Source: Wallacemonas rigidus
Taxonomy: Eukaryota; Euglenozoa; Kinetoplastea; Trypanosomatida; Trypanosomatidae
Direction of reading: 5' to 3'
Length of the DNA stretch: 64,000 nt
NCBI GenBank assembly: GCA_030849045.1
Contig: JASAOL010000562.1
Location: forward strand, 1-64,000
Shown: piece after piece, positions 28,139 through 38,073 of the stretch
Layout of the letters: each line of letters opens with the position of its first letter
How positions within the stretch are numbered: position 1 is the stretch's first letter
Program-made: the position numbers and the translations under genes
The notes under the pieces: generated by a model
Databases searched by the model: none
What the model was told of the DNA's origin: nothing
The model's input: the letters and a program-made list of their open reading frames with translations, nothing else

Positions 28139-31036
28139 TCACGGCTGTTGTGTTTCGATCGTCTTCACCGCACGCGCCAGCTGGCGGACAATGGCAGAAA
28201 AGTAGACGAAGTTACTACCTGAAGCGTGCTCACCCTGTTTGGGTAGTTCCGAGTTCATCAGGCTTTGGAAATCGGACATGCTCCGCACCACTCTGGCGGT
28301 GTCGGTGCCAATAGAAAGCACGCCTAAGCAGCCTCGCAGTAAAACGTCGACAAGATGGAAGACGACGCCGCACTGCGTCGCCGCGTCGAAAGAGAGGCGG
28401 CGGGATCGACAGAGCGAGAAGAACGGCGTGTGCTTGATAGCGGCAATAAACGGGTTGTAAATGAGACCACTGTAGACGTACTGCAGGCGGGCAGGGGACG
28501 GTCCGGGTGTGGACATGATGGTCGTGCCCGACTCGCTGTCAAATGCGCTACCCGTGAGCATCTCCGTAAAGCGATGTGCCGCTGCATTGTCTGTCAGACG
28601 TAAATCCACGTCGACACCCCACAGCTGTAGCACACCCTCTGAGGGTTCCAAAATGACGAAATCAACGGAGAGGTACCCTATAATTCGCTTGCGGAATGCG
28701 GCGCTGCCCACGCTCAAGGCGGCATCCCGCACGGCTTCATAGGGAATCGAGGACACCATGTGCGGGTAGCAGCAGCCAATCTCTGTGAAAGCCGGCGCGA
28801 GCATCGGCTCAACGACCGACTGCAGATGCACTTCGCCAGACGGCTCCACGAACAGATTTGCCGTTGCGTTCGCGATCACCTTGTTCGGTACCGCCTCAAT
28901 GCACGCACCAACCTGATCGGCCATGTTCAAGTACGCGGACCAGTCAGGGTAGCTTCCGGTATGCACAAGACGCACGCGTCGGGCACCGAACTCCTCAAGC
29001 TCGGCCAGAACACGGTCGACAAGGGGGACCGCTGCCGCACTCGATGTCAACGCCGACGCTAGACCAGCGGCGTGCTCGTCCTCCTTGAGGGCCTTCATTC
29101 GACTGCTGTCGAAGTAGGCGTGGCCGCGGCTACCAGATTCCGTCTCTAGTTTGATCAACCACCGCGAAACGTCTCGGTTCTCGCACATAAGTGTCGCCAA
29201 GGCACGAAGGAGGTCCCCACGCGATCGCAGCTGCGTGGCGCCCGGTGGGGTCAACACGTCCGCGGACTCCAGTAGCCGTTGGCAGCCACTCTTGGTGCCG
29301 AAGACTTGCGCAATGCGTGGCTCGGGCGCCAGCATGGGAACGTTGAGGAGCGAAGCGAGGGTGAGCTCTTCAGGGCCGATGCTGCCCGGCACCAAAAAAG
29401 CCGGTTTGCCGGTGCACACCGCCTTGAGCAGCGTCATGAGACGCGCGGAAAGCAGCACGTAGCGGGTCAGGCTCATCCCCTCCGGCAGGCGCTTCACCTC
29501 CTCAGGAATGAGAAGAGTGAGGCGACTGCTCACCGATGTCACACCCGCTTCTACGAGCAGCGCCGTGTAGTAGTCCATCACTTCAGACTCCGGCTTGAAA
29601 GGCGCCACGAGCACCAAGTCGACGAGCGGGTCGCACAGATCCGCCAAGCGCGTGACTTGCCCGAACTGGCGGGCGAAGTAAAATGGCACGTTGCCAGCGT
29701 GAAAACTGGGGACCGAGAGTGAGGGGATGTGGATGATGGTGCGGCGCTCGCCGCGAATGGTCGGCCACCGCTGTGTGAAGCGTTCCATGGACTGCCGCCA
29801 CCGCGCTAGGCGGGTTTCGCGCACTGTGTGGATGGTCCGACGGGTGATGCAGTGGGCTCGGTGGATGGCCCACTGTCGCTGGATGATGACCGCCGCACGT
29901 GTACCGACGAGCAGGTGCATATAGGCGATGCGCTGTCGGTACATACGCCAGGTCGCCTGTATCTTGGCGGCCGCGCGATGATGTCCTTGACTACCGAAGT
30001 GGAACTGCTGACCGAGGTTGTCGAGCAGCGGCTCCACCTCCTCCTTGTTGGCGATGCAATCGACCAAGTCCTGTCTCGACAAGAGCGAGCCGGGGTCACA
30101 GGCAGAGAGAGCCGCGACGCGCTTGCCATCAATGTAGGCGAGCTCGATGCCGTAGCTGCTCAGAAACTCCTCGAGAATGTCAATCATAGTCTCAATGTTA
30201 CCCCACGAGGAAGCATAGTGCCGTTTGAACGAGGCGAACTCTGGCGTATTCCGTAGTGTGCGTCCCTTGCGAATAATGAACTCGTGCATCGAGTAGAGGT
30301 CTAGCAGCTCTGCGTACGTACGCGGGTCGTCGCGAGCAAGGGCATCCTCGACAGGCACCGCGGTGTTCGCGATGCTGTCCGACGTCAGAGACGACGCACT
30401 ACTGGCCGCGTTGCCCACCGCAGCCCGCAGAGTGCGCTCACGCGCTTCCACAACCTCCCACTCCTTCAGCTCCACCAAATTCATCTTGGCCGGAAGTTTT
30501 TCTATTTCACTGTAGTCGAGTTTGAAGGCGTTCATCCCAGGGTGGAAGCCGGAGGTTTGTGTCATGACCGCCGGTGGTCGTCCCTTGCTTCTTCCCGCGT
30601 GGAGGGTCGCGGGGAGGGCACGCATCGGTCCGTCCGAGGTCAGCGCGGGCTCCAAATCGAAGTCGTGCGGGACCTTGCCCGTTTCTACGAGTCGCATGAA
30701 GCCGCCATTCACGTCCGCATCCGCGTGCAGTGGACCTCTGCCCTCACTCGAGGTCAGTCGCTTTGGTGTGATGAGTGGAAGTATGGAGCTGCCTGGCGCA
30801 TTGCGCAAACCTGGGGAAGGGCTCGGCCCAGGCGCTTTTGTGCGTCCGTAGGCGTCTGTGACCACAGGGTTGCCGTACCGCGTCGAACCGACGTTTCGCC
30901 GGCCGGACGCGTCACCTGTCCCCGCAGGTGTTTTCCCGTAGCGCATGTTCGTGGAGCTTCGAGGAGATCGAATGAGAGAGCGTGAAGGGGAAGAAGAGCG
31001 GTAGAGTTGAATGGGGGATGCGTGGTCGTGGTCCAT
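28139..31036 (-). CDS. IQCH-like protein with IQ motifs
   Basis: A 965-residue protein resembling the IQ-motif-containing protein H family, known in animals from sperm and probably calmodulin-binding. The N-terminus is disordered and Ser/Pro/Gly-rich. An IQ segment lies at about 354-395 (KIQATWRMYRQRIAY, then a second AVIIQRQWAIHR). The C-terminal half has an ATP-grasp-like character typical of IQCH: VFGTKSGCQRLLESA (about 582-596), then PPGATQLRSRGDLL and WLIKLETESGSRGHAYFD (about 628-645), where the glycine-rich loop would bind a nucleotide. Whether it is enzymatically active cannot be told. In a flagellate it is a candidate axonemal protein; that is inference. The first ATG is 31036. Confidence 0.72.
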   Translation of the reverse strand: MDHDHASPIQLYRSSSPSRSLIRSPRSSTNMRYGKTPAGTGDASGRRNVGSTRYGNPVVTDAYGRTKAPGPSPSPGLRNAPGSSILPLITPKRLTSSEGRGPLHADADVNGGFMRLVETGKVPHDFDLEPALTSDGPMRALPATLHAGRSKGRPPAVMTQTSGFHPGMNAFKLDYSEIEKLPAKMNLVELKEWEVVEARERTLRAAVGNAASSASSLTSDSIANTAVPVEDALARDDPRTYAELLDLYSMHEFIIRKGRTLRNTPEFASFKRHYASSWGNIETMIDILEEFLSSYGIELAYIDGKRVAALSACDPGSLLSRQDLVDCIANKEEVEPLLDNLGQQFHFGSQGHHRAAAKIQATWRMYRQRIAYMHLLVGTRAAVIIQRQWAIHRAHCITRRTIHTVRETRLARWRQSMERFTQRWPTIRGERRTIIHIPSLSVPSFHAGNVPFYFARQFGQVTRLADLCDPLVDLVLVAPFKPESEVMDYYTALLVEAGVTSVSSRLTLLIPEEVKRLPEGMSLTRYVLLSARLMTLLKAVCTGKPAFLVPGSIGPEELTLASLLNVPMLAPEPRIAQVFGTKSGCQRLLESADVLTPPGATQLRSRGDLLRALATLMCENRDVSRWLIKLETESGSRGHAYFDSSRMKALKEDEHAAGLASALTSSAAAVPLVDRVLAELEEFGARRVRLVHTGSYPDWSAYLNMADQVGACIEAVPNKVIANATANLFVEPSGEVHLQSVVEPMLAPAFTEIGCCYPHMVSSIPYEAVRDAALSVGSAAFRKRIIGYLSVDFVILEPSEGVLQLWGVDVDLRLTDNAAAHRFTEMLTGSAFDSESGTTIMSTPGPSPARLQYVYSGLIYNPFIAAIKHTPFFSLCRSRRLSFDAATQCGVVFHLVDVLLRGCLGVLSIGTDTARVVRSMSDFQSLMNSELPKQGEHASGSNFVYFSAIVRQLARAVKTIETQQP

Positions 31037-31670
31037 CCTGCCCTTTTGGTAGATGGCAGTTCTGTACAGCAGCCTCACGGTCGTATGCCAGCTGGAGTGC
31101 TTTCAACCATAGCCCGAGGTGCCCATGCAGCCCCTCGTAGCTCGCGACTCTCACCCGGTGTTGTACAGCAAGGGAGAGGCGCAAAGAGGGAGAGACGCCA
31201 ACAGTGTTTTCGTGGCAGGGAAGAGTGGCGTGAACAGTGACTACCATCTAAGTAACAGATGCTCGCACCGTTCATACGCATCATCAACAGGTTCCACACC
31301 GCAGGCACAGTGGCGCGCCGACGCAGTGCGTTGACGTCGATGCGTCCGCGTCTTCGCTCGGCATTTTTTTTTTTTTCTCTTTTTCGTCATTTCAGGTCGA
31401 CCTGATAGAGACACACAGTTAACGGGATCGTGGTGATAGCGAGTGATTAGAACGGCACAATCCAACTGATATGAACACGGTAACAATAGCAACACACGTG
31501 GAACAAACAGGACAAACAGTCGCACGTACGATACGGCGAACAACCACACAGTGGAGCGGCGAAGGAGAAGCGGGGACGGGGGGAGGGGGTCGAATCGTCA
31601 GGACTCTCTCCACTGGTACATCCCGTACGCCCCGCCAAGGCTAGGGTTCCCGCGGGCACGTTGTGCCCAC
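31037..31670. other. Spacer
   Basis: Leader of the IQCH-like gene and 3' UTR of the polymerase subunit gene, with a T-run at 31365-31376. No gene seen. Confidence 0.6.
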
Positions 31671-32687
31671 TTACTTCATGATGAAGTTGAGGTTGTCTTC
31701 CGCGCCCTCGTTGCCCAGCGCATCTTGATTGACGACGACGGGTGCCGTTGTCGCGCCACCAATCGTACGCGTCTGAACATTCTCGTCAGCGTTGGGATCC
31801 TCAGAAAGACCAATACGGATGCGCTGCAACTTCTTGCGCAGCACCTCGACAGCGTCGTACAGCAGCTGCAGCACGGGGAGTACGCCTGTCGACTCCACCA
31901 CAAACGTAAACTCGTAGTAGCCTTTGCGGTCCTTCTTTGGGCGTACAAACACAAGTGGCTCGGGGAGCTTATCGAACACCGCGTCGTGAGCCGTGCATTC
32001 TCGACAGAAGATACACGCCGAGGCGTCACGCACAGTCACCTTGTTGGTCAGCTCCTCGCACTGGAACACGTTACGCGGGCAACGTGCCACCCACTTCGCG
32101 CACTCCTTTGCGTCCAGCGCGGCAAAGCTACGCTGGTTCAACTTCACCTCCGGTGCGTACTGCATCGCCACCGTCGCAACGGGCATGAACTTGGCGTGCG
32201 TCTTGGCAATGTTCTTGCGGATATCGATCTTCAGCGACAGTTTTTGGCTACGCCCCAGTGTGACGAGCCAGATACCGTTCTTCTCAGCGCTGACCGGGTA
32301 CACATCAGGGTCGTGAATGCGCAGCGACTCGTTGATGAAGACCTGCAGGCTGTGCCGATCGGGCGGACACTCCACGTTGAGCTCACCTGTGATTCGGCAC
32401 AGCTCACAGCCGGACCCGCCGCAGGGGCACTCGCGGGCATAGTTCATGTGACGGGCCTTCATCGAGAACAACGGAACCAGCCCCAGTCGGTGCGCGATCA
32501 TTTCATCGGGAAGGACAGACGTGTTTTGTGAGATAGTCACCGCTTCAATGCCTAGAGTGGGCACCTCCGCCAGCAGAACACGACGCAGGCCGTTCGCGAA
32601 GGAGTTGTCCACGCCCGAGAGGCGAAAGGTCAATGTTTCACCAGCCATGCGATCACGCTGCTCACAGTCAATGATGCTCACCTGCAT
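31671..32687 (-). CDS. RPB3: RNA polymerase alpha-like subunit, Rpb3 type
   Basis: A 338-residue subunit of the alpha-like family that pairs with Rpb11 to nucleate polymerase assembly. The dimerisation block is FANGLRRVLLAEVPTLGIEA (30-49), then DEMIAHRLGLVPL (61-73). A zinc loop C87-x-C89-x4-C94-x2-C97 is typical of Rpb3. The alpha motif 2 region includes AKTHAKFMPVATVAMQY (161-177) and VVESTGVLPVLQLLYDAVEV (partly, about 251-270). Unusually, it also has C203, C225, C228 and C231 in a CPRNVF/CxxCxxC arrangement, like the 4Fe-4S site of archaeal RpoD and some AC40 proteins. The zinc loop and overall pattern favour Rpb3 of polymerase II; RPAC40 of polymerases I/III is the alternative. Confidence 0.8.
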   Translation of the reverse strand: MQVSIIDCEQRDRMAGETLTFRLSGVDNSFANGLRRVLLAEVPTLGIEAVTISQNTSVLPDEMIAHRLGLVPLFSMKARHMNYARECPCGGSGCELCRITGELNVECPPDRHSLQVFINESLRIHDPDVYPVSAEKNGIWLVTLGRSQKLSLKIDIRKNIAKTHAKFMPVATVAMQYAPEVKLNQRSFAALDAKECAKWVARCPRNVFQCEELTNKVTVRDASACIFCRECTAHDAVFDKLPEPLVFVRPKKDRKGYYEFTFVVESTGVLPVLQLLYDAVEVLRKKLQRIRIGLSEDPNADENVQTRTIGGATTAPVVVNQDALGNEGAEDNLNFIMK

Positions 32688-33616
32688 GTTTCCCTAGTGG
32701 CGAGGACTATCAGTGCGCACTCGTATCAGCGTATGAGCCTGCTCGACAGCCGGGCAAGAAGGACGAAGAAGATGCGCGTGCCACACAGCAACTCACTTGT
32801 TTTACTTGGCGCACATTGGTGAGGTAATAAGATGCGTCCGCGGAAGAGTGGTGAGAGGGGGAAAGCGGGGCAGTTGAAGGGCGTTGGGGATCATCGGATA
32901 AGCAGAGGGTCGGAGTGTGCCACAAGACGAAGGGGATGACAGAGAGAGCATGGTCACGAGCCAGTGGAGCTCCCCGCGAACAGGAGACATCGCACCGCTC
33001 AGCCTGATTCTCTAAGGCAGTCACGAGTCCACAAGACAGATTTCGCTACCACCGCTCAGTCTCGTCTGAAGTGCAGGTCCGATATTCGCCTAAAGACGAA
33101 CAGAAAAATTCACGCGAGGGGGATCGCGCGCGCGTCATCTGCGTCTCTTGCGTCAGGTCCGCTGGCGTGCTCACGTCGCTTTCACAGAGCAAACGCGGGT
33201 ACGAGCCCACGTCCTCTCAAGCACCGCTAGCTCTATTCATTTCTCGGATGGGCTTGTTCCGGAGGACCTGCCAGCCGTTCGGAGGGGTCTAGTCCTGGGG
33301 CACCGGGCATCGTCACTGTATGTGATGTTCGCGACGCAGAGTCTCACAACGGTAATTGTAGTCGAAACGCCCGAAACAAAGAAGAAGAAGTCCTGCATGG
33401 TAGGTAGGAGAGGGGAGGGCAAGGCGCGTCAGGGGGCGCGCCACACACACACATGTACACAAACAAAAACAAAGCATTCAAACGGTTGCTACATACATGA
33501 GCCTCTGCCAAGCGGGAAAGAGAGAAATAAATACAGAGAAAAACAGCGAGTGAGGCTCCTTGTGCCTCACAGAAGCTGACTCTCTCCCATCTAGTTAGCG
33601 GTTTACACACGCAACT
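32688..33616. other. Spacer between Rpb3 and IFT70
   Basis: Contains the Rpb3 leader, purine-rich runs near 32845-32885, an AC repeat near 33443-33452 and the IFT70 3' UTR. A 104-codon minus frame at 32710-33024 is not protein-like. Confidence 0.6.
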
Positions 33617-35686
33617 CTAATCGCGCAGCTTGAGGTACAAGTTCTTCAGCTGGCGCGCCTCCCAGCGGACCGTGTTGCGCGCGGAGTTGTCTTGCTTGGA
33701 TGGATCGGGATGCACAAAGGCGGGAATGCGCTCGCCGTGGCGATCGGCCTGATCGAAGAAGGCGAGGATCTCTTCGAACGTCGTGTCCCGCAAGGCAACC
33801 ATATGCTTGGCCAGATGCATGCCGAGAGCGAGAAAACAGCGCTTCGCGTAGAACCACGTGTCTGTCATGATCTTGCGGTGGTACGGCTCTAGCGACTTAA
33901 TGATGCGGGAGATGCCGAACTCAAAGTTGCCCTTCGAGCAGTACAGTGTGCCAATGACAAGGTTCACGATGCACAAGTGTAGCGGCTGGTTGTCCGGGTC
34001 CATGGTCGTCACACGCTCCTCTTCGCGCTCAATGCGGCGCATGATCTCTTCGGCCTTATCGTTCTGAGAGGTCATAATATACGAAACGCACAAGTTCGCC
34101 AGCACAATGGCACTGCAGCTTAGAATGTTTTCCAGGTTGGCCTCCACCACGGGCTCGTAGTAGCGGATGGCCTCCTTAAACTTCGTCTCCTGCATGAAGA
34201 ACACGTGCGCGACGTTGAGCTTCCACACCTCGTGCTCAGAGCAGAACTCGGCAGATTGACGGAAGAGCTTCTCCACCATCGGATAGTTTTCAATCTCCCA
34301 GTAAATGTTGGCCTGCGCCATGAGAACGGGAATGTATTCTTCCAGAGCATCGTCGTAGGCCCGCACTGCAGTCTTCACAGCCTCCTTGTCATGGCTCTGC
34401 TTCGCATCCTGGATGCGCTTGGTGATCTTTCGCAGCTGCTCAATGTGCTTCTGTCCCAAAATGTCGAACTTCCGGTACGACTCGGCTGGTGACGTCTGAG
34501 CAGTGATGAGGCCGTCGAGAAAGTCGTAGAGGGACTGGTGGTTCTGCGACAAGTACTGCCAGGCGAGGTGCGGGTTTTCTGCGAGCACGTCTGCCGCCAA
34601 GTCGTAGTACTGGTATTTGCAATAGAATAAGAGCAGGTTCTGGAACGTCTCGGCGGGAAACGGGGGGATCTGCAGAAGGAAGTTGAACTTCTTGAACCCG
34701 CTCGTCGGATCCTCGTTCATGTTGATGAGGGCGGTGTTGTGCAGCGTAACCGGGTCGAGCTCCTCTTCTGTGCGAGGAGGCATATCGGTCAGCGCCTCCT
34801 TAGCGGCGGCGCCGTTCTTCATCTGGAATTCGATCGCGGCCTTCAGATTGAAGGCTTCAATGAGGGCAGACTCTTTGAGTACCTGCGAGTTGCCGACAGA
34901 GCGGGCCTCTATGCCCTCAGTGTTGGCGCCAATATTCAACTCCGGGTGCTCCTGCACACCACGATCGATGATCTCGGCAATATGCGTCAGCGACTGGCCG
35001 TACTGAAGCATGCGGTAGTACACCAGAGCGATGTTGTAGGTCAGGTCCATCTTGTTACCCAGCGCGTTCTGGGCCTCCTTGAATTTCTCCAGGGCCTCCT
35101 GGTAACTTCCCTCGCTACACAACACACAGCCACGCAGGACTGTCGTGTCGGGGTCCTCGACGGCGCACTTCTCGAGCAACGCCTTGGTCTGAGGAATGTC
35201 CTCCTGCTCGTAGGCAACGGCTGCCTGAAGCTTCGTCAGGCGCGTCTCATACTGCTCCGAGTCGATCGTCGAGCACAGGCGGCGGCTTTCCTCATACGCA
35301 CCCGACTTGTACAGCGACTGCGCGTAGTACACGCGGTACTCCTCCACTCCAGGGCACACCCTGACCAACTGCTCGTACAGGCTCGCCGCTTCCGCGTAGT
35401 TGCCCAGCATGTAGTAGCAGTACGCCATCAACGAAAGGGCCGCGCGGCTGCGGGGGAATTCCTCCAACTGCGTCGAGAGCAGCTCAATAGCCTCATCGTA
35501 CTGGTGCTCGCGGATGTAGCCGTACACGGTGGCGGTAAACGTCCCCTCTTGAACCTGCGTCTGGATGCGACCGAGCGTGGTGCCGCCGCCCATGGTCGTC
35601 GTGGGACGGCCTGAGCCCGTCAGGGACGACGTCGTGCCACCGAACATCGTCGCTGGTCGCATCCCAGTCGCCGGACGAGCAGACAT
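33617..35686 (-). CDS. IFT70: Intraflagellar transport protein 70 (TTC30/DYF-1)
   Basis: A 689-residue TPR protein of the IFT-B core. The N-terminal 45 residues are a Gly/Thr/Met-rich low-complexity tail, a trypanosomatid addition. The family starts at YGYIREHQYDEAIELL (about 55-70), followed by YYMLGNYAEAASLYEQL, VYYAQSLYKSGAYEESRRL and further TPR units to the C-terminus, including YNIALVYYRMLQYGQSL, typical of TTC30. IFT70 wraps around IFT52/IFT88 and is needed for assembly of the flagellum and, in some organisms, tubulin glutamylation. The length matches the family (about 665). The start follows a long CT tract about 160 bases upstream. Confidence 0.94.
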   Translation of the reverse strand: MSARPATGMRPATMFGGTTSSLTGSGRPTTTMGGGTTLGRIQTQVQEGTFTATVYGYIREHQYDEAIELLSTQLEEFPRSRAALSLMAYCYYMLGNYAEAASLYEQLVRVCPGVEEYRVYYAQSLYKSGAYEESRRLCSTIDSEQYETRLTKLQAAVAYEQEDIPQTKALLEKCAVEDPDTTVLRGCVLCSEGSYQEALEKFKEAQNALGNKMDLTYNIALVYYRMLQYGQSLTHIAEIIDRGVQEHPELNIGANTEGIEARSVGNSQVLKESALIEAFNLKAAIEFQMKNGAAAKEALTDMPPRTEEELDPVTLHNTALINMNEDPTSGFKKFNFLLQIPPFPAETFQNLLLFYCKYQYYDLAADVLAENPHLAWQYLSQNHQSLYDFLDGLITAQTSPAESYRKFDILGQKHIEQLRKITKRIQDAKQSHDKEAVKTAVRAYDDALEEYIPVLMAQANIYWEIENYPMVEKLFRQSAEFCSEHEVWKLNVAHVFFMQETKFKEAIRYYEPVVEANLENILSCSAIVLANLCVSYIMTSQNDKAEEIMRRIEREEERVTTMDPDNQPLHLCIVNLVIGTLYCSKGNFEFGISRIIKSLEPYHRKIMTDTWFYAKRCFLALGMHLAKHMVALRDTTFEEILAFFDQADRHGERIPAFVHPDPSKQDNSARNTVRWEARQLKNLYLKLRD

Positions 35687-36306
35687 GGTCGTGAGTGAGG
35701 TAGATGCTGTAACCGGATCTGCGGTAGTGTCGTGCGCTAAAACGGTGTGTGTGTGTGTGTGTCTACGAATGGTTTTTCTCTGTGTTCTATTCTAATTGAC
35801 AGTCCATGACCAAAAGCGCGTTTCAGTGAGGGCAGAACGAGTTCAAAAAAGAGAGGGAGAAAGAAAGAGAGAGAGGTAGAGAAAAGATGTGAAAAGAGAG
35901 CGCGGACGGGAGAGACCAATCACGTATAACAGGCTGAAGTTGTGCACCGCACGCGCGTACCGTGCAGGCATCGCGCTGAGGGCCGTTGCTGCGTGGCCTA
36001 AACGCAGCGCGTGGCGCACAAGGCACACGCGTACCCAAAGAAGGAGCAGAGACATCGCACGTGCACGCGCTTTTTGCTTTGTGAAGTTAGTGTCAAGCAA
36101 ATACGAAATCAATGTGAAGCGAAACAAATCAACCAGCGCACCCACCAGGGATAACACCAGATCCCAGTGCATTGCTGTAAGGATAGATCGGAGAGGCCAA
36201 TCATCTCCTGCCTCATTATGCTGGAGGAGAGCGGGCGATCGGCGTTGGTTTGGCGTTTGTGTGTGTGTGTTTTGTTTGTGTGTGGCCATCGGACGGCATA
36301 AGAGAC
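35687..36306. other. Spacer
   Basis: IFT70 leader with a TG microsatellite (35744-35761) and the CT tract, then the 3' UTR of the membrane protein gene with a GT-rich run near 36257-36283. No gene seen. Confidence 0.6.
35792..35886 (-). promoter_or_regulatory. Trans-splice acceptor of IFT70
   Basis: A long CT/T tract on the minus strand (35886-35844) is followed, with no AG between, by AG at 35793-35792. The 5' UTR would be about 105 nucleotides and would include the CA repeat on the minus strand at about 35761-35744. Confidence 0.6.
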
Positions 36307-38073
36307 TCACACAGTCTCGTTCGACTCAGCGGTGGCGTACGTGCCGAGCTCCACGAATTGGAGATGTCTGCCGGTGATGTTGTACACCCTTCCCCAGACC
36401 GCAGCCAGCGCGCCAGCGACTGTCACTTCCGTCACCGCGACGACGACGCACAAAGCACGGCGGACGTCGGCGTTCGGGTCAGCAAGGTGAGCACCGTCGC
36501 CCAGACGCGCAGGTGCGAGCGCGAGCACCACGACGCTGAGAACGACGAGCGCTAGAGCCTGGAAAGGCTGCACAACGGCCCAGGCCAGGCGCGCTGTCGC
36601 CGCCGTCATCGATGTGGTGCGGTTGAACAGAACCTTATCTTCGCGGATCACGTCCTCCCAGACTCGCGGTAGCCACTGCGCCAGCATCGTGACAGCACCG
36701 CGGTCGAGGAGGAGCAGGGCGGTGACGGTGGCGAGACGCGTCCGTGGCGCGGCGCTGGCAACCTGAGACGTTGGAGGAGCGGCTGGTGCCACCGTGGTGG
36801 ACATCGTGAAGCGATCGAGGACGGCTTCGCCTTGAAGAGTAAACTGCGCGACGAAAAGAGCAGCACCGAGCAGAGTACGCGCCAACAGTAACGTGAGCAC
36901 TAGGCGTTTCGTCAAAGCTGAGCGCACGTCCGCCCACTCCACCGCCCACCCGGACATAGCAGGGAAGCCGCTGCTGCAGAGAAAGAGAACTGCCACGACC
37001 AGCCCATCCACGCGCTTCGGCCCACACGACAGCAGGAACCACAGAAAGGCGCCACTGCTGATCACTTCACTGAAGCGAAGAGACGCAGCGAGAAGGAGTG
37101 TGGCCTGCATACTCGGCCGTTGCGAGGATTTGGCCGCGAAGCTGCGGAAGGCGTCAGTGGAGCTCATGAGCGGCGACTGGAGGGACTCCGCGCGTCGTCG
37201 AGAGGGGCCGTGCCGGCCTGCTCCTGCGCACCGCCCGACAAGGGCGAGTGCGGCAGTCGCGATAACGCCAAGTGCGGCAGCCATCCAGTGAAGAGAGCTG
37301 AGGTCCGTGCGCGTAGGCGACCCGAGAAGGTGATTCATTGTGGTCGCACCGGTCACGGCGACAGTCGCGTTGTGTCCCTCAGTGGATGTTGCGGGTTTCG
37401 TTGGAAACTTCTGCGTGGTGACCCGCAGAGTCAAGTAGAATGCGAACGCCATGAGCACGGCCGCAGTGCCCTGACCAACCATAATCGCCGCGTAGCGCTG
37501 CGTTCGAGGGAAAGCGAGCGCCGATAGTACGTTCATGCTGCTGCTGCCACCCGTCGCCCGTGAGCGTACGTCCCCCATGTCGAGACACAACACGCAGCGC
37601 GCATCGAGCGCCAACCATAGGAAAAGGCCCGCGCTGAGAGCCAAGCCCCCCAGCCACGAGGCGGGCAGCAGCGGCAGGCACAGTAGAGAGAAGAGGAGCG
37701 CCGTCATCACAGGGGTCATGACCGCGTCGGCGAGCCACGATGAGATGAGCGCGCGCAGACGGTCCAACAGCTGTGATGCGCGGTCAGAGCTCGTCATGGC
37801 CGGATCTGGTGGTCTGACGATGCCCAGAGCCACAACGCAAGACGCACAGCCCAGAAAAAGGTGCGAAAGGCAGAACACCAAATGCGCGTGCCAACAGCGA
37901 CGCACACGGATAGGGACGATGCGTCTTGTGCCACTCAACGCCTCCGCACGCGGCGCCAACAGGACGTCCTGCAGAAGAAAGAGAGTGGCGACCGTGGTGA
38001 ACACGTGGAAAAGTAGAAAACGAGCGGCATGGCGTACCGAGTAGGCGACCATCTCTTTGTGCGCTGGCTTCAT
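36307..38073 (-). CDS. Polytopic membrane protein with 12 TM segments, transporter-like
   Basis: A 588-residue very hydrophobic protein that I cannot assign to a substrate. I count about twelve hydrophobic helices: six in the first half, ending near residue 275, then a basic, Ser-rich loop of about 50 residues (around AGRHGPSRRRAESLQ), then six more. This 6+6 layout with a hydrophilic central loop resembles the major facilitator superfamily, but I see no MFS signature strong enough to be sure. The N-terminus is cytoplasmic-like (MKPAHKEMVAYSVRH). The upstream frame to 38181 begins without an ATG, and the splice acceptor at 38096 excludes it. The start at 38073 is well supported. Confidence 0.85.
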   Translation of the reverse strand: MKPAHKEMVAYSVRHAARFLLFHVFTTVATLFLLQDVLLAPRAEALSGTRRIVPIRVRRCWHAHLVFCLSHLFLGCASCVVALGIVRPPDPAMTSSDRASQLLDRLRALISSWLADAVMTPVMTALLFSLLCLPLLPASWLGGLALSAGLFLWLALDARCVLCLDMGDVRSRATGGSSSMNVLSALAFPRTQRYAAIMVGQGTAAVLMAFAFYLTLRVTTQKFPTKPATSTEGHNATVAVTGATTMNHLLGSPTRTDLSSLHWMAAALGVIATAALALVGRCAGAGRHGPSRRRAESLQSPLMSSTDAFRSFAAKSSQRPSMQATLLLAASLRFSEVISSGAFLWFLLSCGPKRVDGLVVAVLFLCSSGFPAMSGWAVEWADVRSALTKRLVLTLLLARTLLGAALFVAQFTLQGEAVLDRFTMSTTVAPAAPPTSQVASAAPRTRLATVTALLLLDRGAVTMLAQWLPRVWEDVIREDKVLFNRTTSMTAATARLAWAVVQPFQALALVVLSVVVLALAPARLGDGAHLADPNADVRRALCVVVAVTEVTVAGALAAVWGRVYNITGRHLQFVELGTYATAESNETV

